Shown piece by piece: positions 59,217 to 64,000 of a stretch of DNA of 64,000 bases. Position 1 is the first letter of the stretch; each line of letters starts with the position of its first letter. A program made the translations under genes and the position numbers. This stretch comes from Sporosarcina sp. ACRSM (GTDB lineage Bacteria > Bacillota > Bacilli > Bacillales_A > Planococcaceae): positions 62,001 through 126,000 of the forward strand of contig NZ_JAKRNU010000009.1 of NCBI RefSeq assembly GCF_022346545.1, read 5' to 3'. The notes beneath the pieces were generated by a model, which saw only the letters and a list, made by a program, of their open reading frames with translations, made no database searches and had not been told where the DNA came from.

Positions 59217-60632
59217 CTATTGCTCCGCAATACTTTTCTCAATAGAGATCTTCGGAACCTTTTTACTATCCGCTTTTCCAATAGTCAACATAATAGCGAT
59301 AAGTGCAGGAATGGCAAAGACGATGTTGACCATGATTCCTGCCGGTGCCGCAATTGCCTCGTTTCCTGTAGCAAGTATCGCTCCGTAAACGGCTGCCGAA
59401 ATCGCTAATCCAAATGAAAAACCAAGTGAACTTGACATTTTATAAATTCCTGAAGCTACTCCGGTTTTATCGAATGGCACAGTTGCGACAGCCGTATCGA
59501 TCGATGGAGTCGCATATAATCCCAAACCAGCTCCAGAAAGCATAAAGCCGAAAAAGACGACAATGACATACGCTACATCTGGTAAAAAAGTGAGAGCCGT
59601 CAAACATATGCCAAGTGATGACATGATGGCCGCCGCAATCATCGGTTTTCTAGCCCCTACTTTTTGTAGCAATCGCTCGCCGATACGAATCATCACCAGT
59701 AGAGCGACCAAATTGCCGATCGTTAAAAGACCAGACTGAAATGCGGAAAAACCTCTTGATAGTTGTATATACATATTCGTAACAATGAATGTGCCCGCAA
59801 CAGCATTCAACAAAAAATTGGAAGTCGTCGCACCCATATATGGTTTAATTTTAAATAACGAAAAGTCAATAAACTGATTTGATTTTTTCATTTCAATGAT
59901 AAAGAACAAAGCAGCCCCCACCAAAGCCACGCCAAACAAAGTGAGCGTCAGCGGACTGGTCCAGCCTAACTCCTCTCCGCGAGTAATGGCGACATTCAAA
60001 GCGAGCATAATCCCGACAAATATGAAAAATCCAGTAAAATCAAATCTGGAATTGCTCGATTGCTTTGCTTTACTTTCAGCGATGTCTTTCAATAAGTACA
60101 TTGAAACGAGTGAAATCACAATGGCGAGAATAAAAATCCATCTCCACCCCATATAAGTAGCGATCGCTCCCCCGATCAAATACGTAGAACCACCGCCTCC
60201 CCAAGAACCGATTGACCAATAACTAAGTGCCCGTTGCCGATCTGCTCCCTGAAAAGTTGCTCTTACTAAAGCAATGGTCGATGGCATAATGCATGCTGCC
60301 GAAAAACCTTGAAGTACACGACCCGAGATTAAAAGGATAGACTCTTGCGCCAAAACGAGACAGAGTGATCCAATAATACTTAACACTAATCCTATATATG
60401 TCAGCTTCTTACGACCGACTTTGTCCGAAATTCCACCAGCTGCCACAATAAACATTCCTGAGAATAAAGCGGTTAAACTAACTGCAATATTTAGCGTACC
60501 GAGAGAAATACCTAAATCTTTTTGAATTGCAGGTCCGACGCTTACCATCGACTGCGCAAAAAGCCAAAATGTGAGCACGGCAAGAACGATGCCAATCGTC
60601 ATTTTAGTTGCCCCTTGGTTGCTTGTTTTCAT
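59217..60632 (-). CDS. MFS transporter, DHA2-like
   Basis: 471 residues from the ATG at 60632 (MKTSNQGATK) with GTGAGGAGG upstream; a start at 60698 is rejected. About 14 hydrophobic segments. DHA2 features: GPAIQKDLGISLGTLNIAVS, GGISDKVGRKKLTYIG loop (the D-x-x-G-R-K/R motif A) and GRVLQGFSAACIMPSTIALV (motif C region). It follows the ureohydrolase gene by 127 bp with an intervening hairpin, and is likely co-transcribed from the sigma-54 promoter. Substrate may be the guanidino compound or its product (inference). Confidence 0.88.
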   Translation of the reverse strand: MKTSNQGATKMTIGIVLAVLTFWLFAQSMVSVGPAIQKDLGISLGTLNIAVSLTALFSGMFIVAAGGISDKVGRKKLTYIGLVLSIIGSLCLVLAQESILLISGRVLQGFSAACIMPSTIALVRATFQGADRQRALSYWSIGSWGGGGSTYLIGGAIATYMGWRWIFILAIVISLVSMYLLKDIAESKAKQSSNSRFDFTGFFIFVGIMLALNVAITRGEELGWTSPLTLTLFGVALVGAALFFIIEMKKSNQFIDFSLFKIKPYMGATTSNFLLNAVAGTFIVTNMYIQLSRGFSAFQSGLLTIGNLVALLVMIRIGERLLQKVGARKPMIAAAIMSSLGICLTALTFLPDVAYVIVVFFGFMLSGAGLGLYATPSIDTAVATVPFDKTGVASGIYKMSSSLGFSFGLAISAAVYGAILATGNEAIAAPAGIMVNIVFAIPALIAIMLTIGKADSKKVPKISIEKSIAEQ

Positions 60633-60712
60633 TATAAACCTCCTCACTTTGTTTATCGCCGGTTTTTTTATATAGATTTTTGACCTATATGAAGTCATAG
60701 AGATAAAATTTT

Positions 60713-60738
60713 CGGGAAGGGTGTGATTTCCCTTCCCG
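60713..60738 (-). other. Stem-loop between ureohydrolase and MFS genes
   Basis: CGGGAAGGG/CCCTTCCCG with an 8-nt loop, followed on the minus strand by AAAATTTTAT. Probably a partial terminator that sets a lower level for the transporter. Confidence 0.6.
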
Positions 60739-60759
60739 GCCTCATTCCATTCTTCCTCT

Positions 60760-61749
60760 TTAATTGCTCGTGTGTGCCGTTAATTCTAACGCCGGCTTAT
60801 TTTCCTTTTCCTTCAAAATAAAACTGATAAAGTCGAGAATAAGTCTCGCACCTACTTGACTCGTAATTCCAGTCGAGTCATATGGAGGGGATACTTCAAC
60901 TAGATCGAAACCGATAACATTTCCTCGTTTTGCGATTCCCTCCAGTAACTCATTTACTTCATCATAAAACAATCCGCCCGGAGATGGAGTGCCCGTACCC
61001 GGTGCCAAAGATGGATCCAGGCCATCGATATCGATTGTCACATAATAGTTTTCCCCTTCCGGAATTAAATCCAATAGTGCATCGATTCCCAGTTTTCGCA
61101 TTTGGCGTGGGGATAAAATCTCGCTTCCGTATGCCCTAGCCGCATCTACATCTTCCTTTTTACTACTGCTGATTCCACGAATTCCGAACTGGAACATCTT
61201 GTCGACATGATCCATTTCTGCTAAACGACGCAGCGTACTTCCGTGCCCATACCTTTGACCAGAACGGTGATCCGCCCAATCCAAATGCGCATCGATTTGA
61301 ATGACATGGAAGGGTCCAACAGAGTCCAACGCTCTTCCGACCGGAATGGTAACGGAATGGTCTCCTCCCATCACAACAGGCAGCGCACCAGTGGAAACAA
61401 TTTTTCGAATAGATTCTTCCACATTTTCAAAGCTTTGTTCCAAGTCACCATGCACCATATCTACATCGCCACAATCGACGATTTTGCAATCAGGACCTAA
61501 ATACATAATATCTTTTTCGATATCGTAAGCCCCATCTAAACCAAAACTATATAGCGTGGATCCTTCCCGCATACCGCGGGGCCCCATTCGTGTTCCTGAT
61601 TTCCACTGTGTCCCCATGTCATATGGAATTCCAATCACCGCGACATCTGCGTCGAGCTCATTAAGATCTGTGCAGATTGGATATTTTCCAAACGAACTAA
61701 TTCCCGTAAACGGAAGATTCAGAATTTGTTTTTCAGATGGATTGGTCAT
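60760..61749 (-). CDS. Ureohydrolase (agmatinase/guanidino-acid hydrolase family)
   Basis: 329 residues, ATG behind TGAGGAGA. Binuclear manganese (or nickel) hydrolase that releases urea from a guanidino compound. Metal motifs are intact: GGDHS, DAHLDWAD, and DIDGLDPS. The substrate-side sequence YGHGSTLRRL and the Trp in DAHLDWAD are unlike classical agmatinases (usually DAHTD), so the substrate (agmatine, guanidinobutyrate, guanidine or other) is open. Expressed from a sigma-54 promoter at 61822-61837, unusual for polyamine-synthesis agmatinase and typical of catabolism. Confidence 0.87.
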   Translation of the reverse strand: MTNPSEKQILNLPFTGISSFGKYPICTDLNELDADVAVIGIPYDMGTQWKSGTRMGPRGMREGSTLYSFGLDGAYDIEKDIMYLGPDCKIVDCGDVDMVHGDLEQSFENVEESIRKIVSTGALPVVMGGDHSVTIPVGRALDSVGPFHVIQIDAHLDWADHRSGQRYGHGSTLRRLAEMDHVDKMFQFGIRGISSSKKEDVDAARAYGSEILSPRQMRKLGIDALLDLIPEGENYYVTIDIDGLDPSLAPGTGTPSPGGLFYDEVNELLEGIAKRGNVIGFDLVEVSPPYDSTGITSQVGARLILDFISFILKEKENKPALELTAHTSN

Positions 61750-61821
61750 TGTACATTCTCCTCATATGCTTATTTTCAAGAAAATGCCCAGTCAGCCCGA
61801 TTTTCTTGTTAATGAGATAAA

Positions 61822-61837
61822 TGCAAGTACCGTGCCA
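61822..61837 (-). promoter_or_regulatory. Sigma-54 (-24/-12) promoter of the ureohydrolase operon
   Basis: Minus strand TGGCAC-GGTAC-TTGCA, an exact match to the TGGCAC-N5-TTGCW consensus, about 72 bp upstream of the start codon. The adjacent upstream gene encodes a sigma-54 activator. The ~150 bp between them (61838-61985) is where activator sites should lie; I found no clear repeat there. Confidence 0.92.
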
Positions 61838-61985
61838 ACAATTCATACATCGATTACCCATCAGACATTTGCGACTATGAAAGTGCTTTATAATAAGGGT
61901 TGGATTCAATGGTATTCTTTATTTCAAACTGACTCTTGCGCTTACAAACACGGGCGGCCTAGTTGTAAAATCCCAAAATAAGCTT

Positions 61986-62012
61986 AAAAAACCTAGTCGC
62001 TGTTGACTAGGT
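61986..62012 (-). terminator. Terminator overlapping the end of the sigma-54 activator gene
   Basis: CCTAGTC-AACAGC-GACTAGG followed by TTTTTT on the minus strand. The stem includes the stop codon (62009-62007). Confidence 0.9.
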
Positions 62013-63356
62013 CCGTTGCACATATTGATTGATTTTCCGATTGGCCGTTGATTGGCTAATGCCCAATTTTTTCGCTAGTTTAATACTACTTGGATACTTT
62101 TCGTACATTCGCACAATATAATCACCTTCCATCCTTTGAAGATATTGCTCCAATGTCAGATCATCGTTAGGAATAGGCGTCACCCCAACCTGATCGATAT
62201 CAATGCAATCCTCATTTGAGGTGATTAAAATGCGTTCTATAAAATTTCTCAGTTCTCTAATATTACCGGGCCATTCCTGTCTGTTCAACCAAGACAGCAT
62301 GTCAGGAGTGAATTCTTTATCCATCTGATGCTTCTCGTTGAACTCTTTCAATAGCTCAACTACTAAACGAACCAGCTCTTCCCTTCTTTCCCGCAAAGGG
62401 GGTATCATAATCCTGATGACATTAATTCGATAATAGAGGTCTTCCCGAAAGCGTTTTTCTGCAATGAGTTTTTGTAAATCTTGGTTCGTTGCACAAATGA
62501 TGCGACATGTTAAAGGTATTGTTGAACTACCGCCCACACGTTGGACCATTAAGTTTTGAAGTACGGACAATAGTTTAACTTGAAGGCTAAGTGGTAACTC
62601 GGAAATTTCATCGAGAAAAATCGTTCCTTTCCCTGCCGCTTCAAAATACCCTTTCTTCCCACCCTTTTTCGCCCCTGTGAATGCCCCTTCTTCGTATCCG
62701 AATAACTCAGATTCGATCAAGGATTCGGGAATGGCTCCACAATTCACTTCAATGAAAGGTTCCTTGTTCCGATTGGACTTTTTATGAATTTTGCGGGCAA
62801 TGAAGTTTTTTCCGACACCCGTCTCGCCCTCTAATAATACGGTGACGTCTAAGCTGGAAACTTTTTCAACAATACTATACACTTGTCCCATTTTGCCATG
62901 ATGCGCCGCTGAAAGATACATCGGATTGTTCTTGATCTTTTCAATCTCTTTTTCATACAGGGCCATCAGTTCAGCCACTTGCTGATTCGTCTTCTTCAGA
63001 TAATCCAATTCTGTAATATCTCTTGAAAAGCTAAGCGCTCCCTGAAGTTGCTCATTTTCATCGAAAATAGGATGACCAGACACTACAAGCTTTCTTCCCT
63101 TTTTTGTTTCTTGAATAATCGTCTCGCTTTTTTTCGATTGCAAAACTTTACCGGTCACAGAAGGTGACAGTATTCCTTGTTTCTCCAACAAAAAAACACT
63201 TTGATGAATGACTTCCTCTGCATGGATTCCGAACAAATCTTTAAAACGTTCACTGGCAAATAAAATCTTACCATCTGCATCGGTGACAAAGATTTCGTCA
63301 AATGAAGATTTGATAATACTTTCTAATATTAGGTGACTCCGTTCTAATGAAAGCAT
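62007..63356 (-). CDS. PAS-domain sigma-54-dependent transcriptional activator
   Basis: 449 residues, ATG behind GAGGAGAA. PAS sensor domain (about 5-125, DEIFVTDADGKILFASERFK), short coiled linker, AAA+ activator domain (about 150-385) with Walker A GETGVGKN, the sigma-54 contact loop GAFTGA, and Walker B GTIFLDEISELP. C-terminal Fis-type helix-turn-helix (about 415-445, KLAKKLGISQSTANRK). This is the RocR/BkdR style of regulator for amino acid or amine catabolism. It almost surely drives the adjacent -24/-12 promoter; its own promoter is a sigma-A type at 63386-63414. Confidence 0.93.
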   Translation of the reverse strand: MLSLERSHLILESIIKSSFDEIFVTDADGKILFASERFKDLFGIHAEEVIHQSVFLLEKQGILSPSVTGKVLQSKKSETIIQETKKGRKLVVSGHPIFDENEQLQGALSFSRDITELDYLKKTNQQVAELMALYEKEIEKIKNNPMYLSAAHHGKMGQVYSIVEKVSSLDVTVLLEGETGVGKNFIARKIHKKSNRNKEPFIEVNCGAIPESLIESELFGYEEGAFTGAKKGGKKGYFEAAGKGTIFLDEISELPLSLQVKLLSVLQNLMVQRVGGSSTIPLTCRIICATNQDLQKLIAEKRFREDLYYRINVIRIMIPPLRERREELVRLVVELLKEFNEKHQMDKEFTPDMLSWLNRQEWPGNIRELRNFIERILITSNEDCIDIDQVGVTPIPNDDLTLEQYLQRMEGDYIVRMYEKYPSSIKLAKKLGISQSTANRKINQYVQRT

Positions 63357-63385
63357 CCGTTTCTCCTCTAGTCATTTTTAGTTAT

Positions 63386-63416
63386 ATACTATTCACAATT
63401 GACTATGTTGTCAATT
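63386..63416 (-). promoter_or_regulatory. Promoter of the sigma-54 activator gene with overlapping palindrome
   Basis: Minus strand TTGACA (63414-63409), 17-nt spacer, TAGTAT (63391-63386). The inverted repeat AATTGAC-TATGTT-GTCAATT (63397-63416) covers the -35 and could be an autoregulatory or repressor site. Confidence 0.75.
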
Positions 63417-63480
63417 AATTATTAATCTTTTATTCTAGACTAAGTCTTCTGTTGGGATAATGCTCCAGCGATAGAAAACA

Positions 63481-63518
63481 AATATCCTCTCAAGTCCCGA
63501 AAGACTCAAGAGGATATT
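63481..63518 (-). terminator. Terminator after the FAD-dependent oxidoreductase gene
   Basis: AATATCCTCT-AGTC pairs with GACT-AGAGGATATT; on the minus strand TTTGTTTTCT follows. Confidence 0.85.
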
Positions 63519-63592
63519 CCGATTGATAGACCTGCTACTAGATTTCTTTTGAAAAAACAGTGGTAAATGGACTTTCTGCACTACGTTAAAAC

Positions 63593-64000
63593 CTATGAAA
63601 CTACATATTCATGAAATGCCCGTTCCACTTTGTGGCGGCCGGCTTCGATTTCTGGATGGAATTGGATGGTGGCCGCTTCGCGGATCGCTTTTACTTCTTG
63701 CATCGCTTGCTGGATGTTCTCGTTCTGTTTGGCGATGGAGTATCCGGCGAGCTTTCCTTGTGCGCGTGCCACTTTGGCGCTTTCGATGCCGGTGATATTC
63801 CCGGCGACGTACAGTCCTTCGAGCGGTGTTTCCATTTGCTCATTATGAATCGGGACATGTCCGCCTAATTCTTCTACGTATTGGAATGGACAGCCGATAA
63901 CCGCAGCAAGTTCTGTCAACGGATACAGTCCGCCTGCGATGCAGACAAAATCGACCTCGATTTTCTTTTCAGTTCCCGGAATCACTTCTCCTTCAGGCGT
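63593..64000 (-). CDS. FAD-dependent oxidoreductase, C-terminal part (cut by window)
   Basis: 136 codons remain, open to the right edge, so the start lies beyond 64000. The GLYVAGNITGIESAKVARAQ motif (FAD-binding C-terminal ATG box with a following GK.A..) and VCIAGGLYPLTEL are typical of the HcnB/OoxA/SoxA-alpha group of two-subunit amine or opine oxidases and hydrogen cyanide synthase. Nearness to the sigma-54 ureohydrolase cluster suggests oxidation of an amino acid, opine or amine, but the family is broad. Confidence 0.75.
   Translation of the reverse strand, partial: TPEGEVIPGTEKKIEVDFVCIAGGLYPLTELAAVIGCPFQYVEELGGHVPIHNEQMETPLEGLYVAGNITGIESAKVARAQGKLAGYSIAKQNENIQQAMQEVKAIREAATIQFHPEIEAGRHKVERAFHEYVVS

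Overview
The window looks like chromosomal DNA of a spore-forming, S-layer-bearing member of the Bacillales, most likely Planococcaceae (Sporosarcina-like). This is inferred from gene content: an Sda sporulation checkpoint protein, a BclA/BclB-type collagen-like exosporium protein, ClpE behind CtsR operators, four SLH-domain surface proteins, an ilv-leu operon with a T-box, and strong AGGAGG-type ribosome binding sites. I saw no rRNA, tRNA, CRISPR array, intact insertion sequence or prophage.

Layout. 1-7.2 kb: cell surface (truncated O-antigen-ligase-type polymerase, SLH-anchored glucosaminidase, SLH protein of unknown enzymatic type, glycosyltransferase). 7.2-11.5 kb: clpE with two CtsR operators and a large collagen-like exosporium gene. 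11.5-23.1 kb: branched-chain amino acid block, all on the minus strand, in the order ilvD, T-box, ilvB, ilvN, ilvC, leuA, leuB, leuC, leuD, ilvA, interrupted by two kinds of intergenic repeat. 23.4-31 kb: a secreted stalk-domain protein and two tandem S-layer paralogs. 31-37.5 kb: a five-gene operon joining a ferric-type ABC importer to an argininosuccinate-lyase-like enzyme and a BadF-type kinase, substrate unknown. 37.7-46.4 kb: BASS transporter, sda with a DnaA-box cluster, polysaccharide deacetylase, an orphan PTS IIC behind an array of GATCA repeats with a 20-21 bp period, a VOC protein, an S41 protease, a thiolase with an enoyl-CoA-hydratase remnant, and a zinc-ribbon membrane protein. 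46.4-56.6 kb: xylose regulon (xylFGH, xylA, xylB, a Gfo/Idh/MocA dehydrogenase, galM) divergent from xylR across one shared operator. 56.8-59.1 kb: luxS, a secreted unknown protein and the DUF1659/DUF2922/YvrJ trio. 59.2-64 kb: a sigma-54 regulon (PAS-AAA activator, a textbook -24/-12 promoter, ureohydrolase, MFS transporter) next to the 3' end of an FAD-dependent oxidoreductase gene.

How the genes work together: the ilv-leu genes form a complete route to valine and leucine and the isoleucine branch. The xyl genes cover uptake, isomerisation and phosphorylation of xylose under XylR. The surface genes would build and remodel an SLH-anchored S-layer. The least explained units are the ABC/lyase/kinase operon (31-37.5 kb), the GATCA array at 40.5 kb and the sigma-54 guanidino-compound cluster. 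All functions are read from sequence and family knowledge only; no searches were run.
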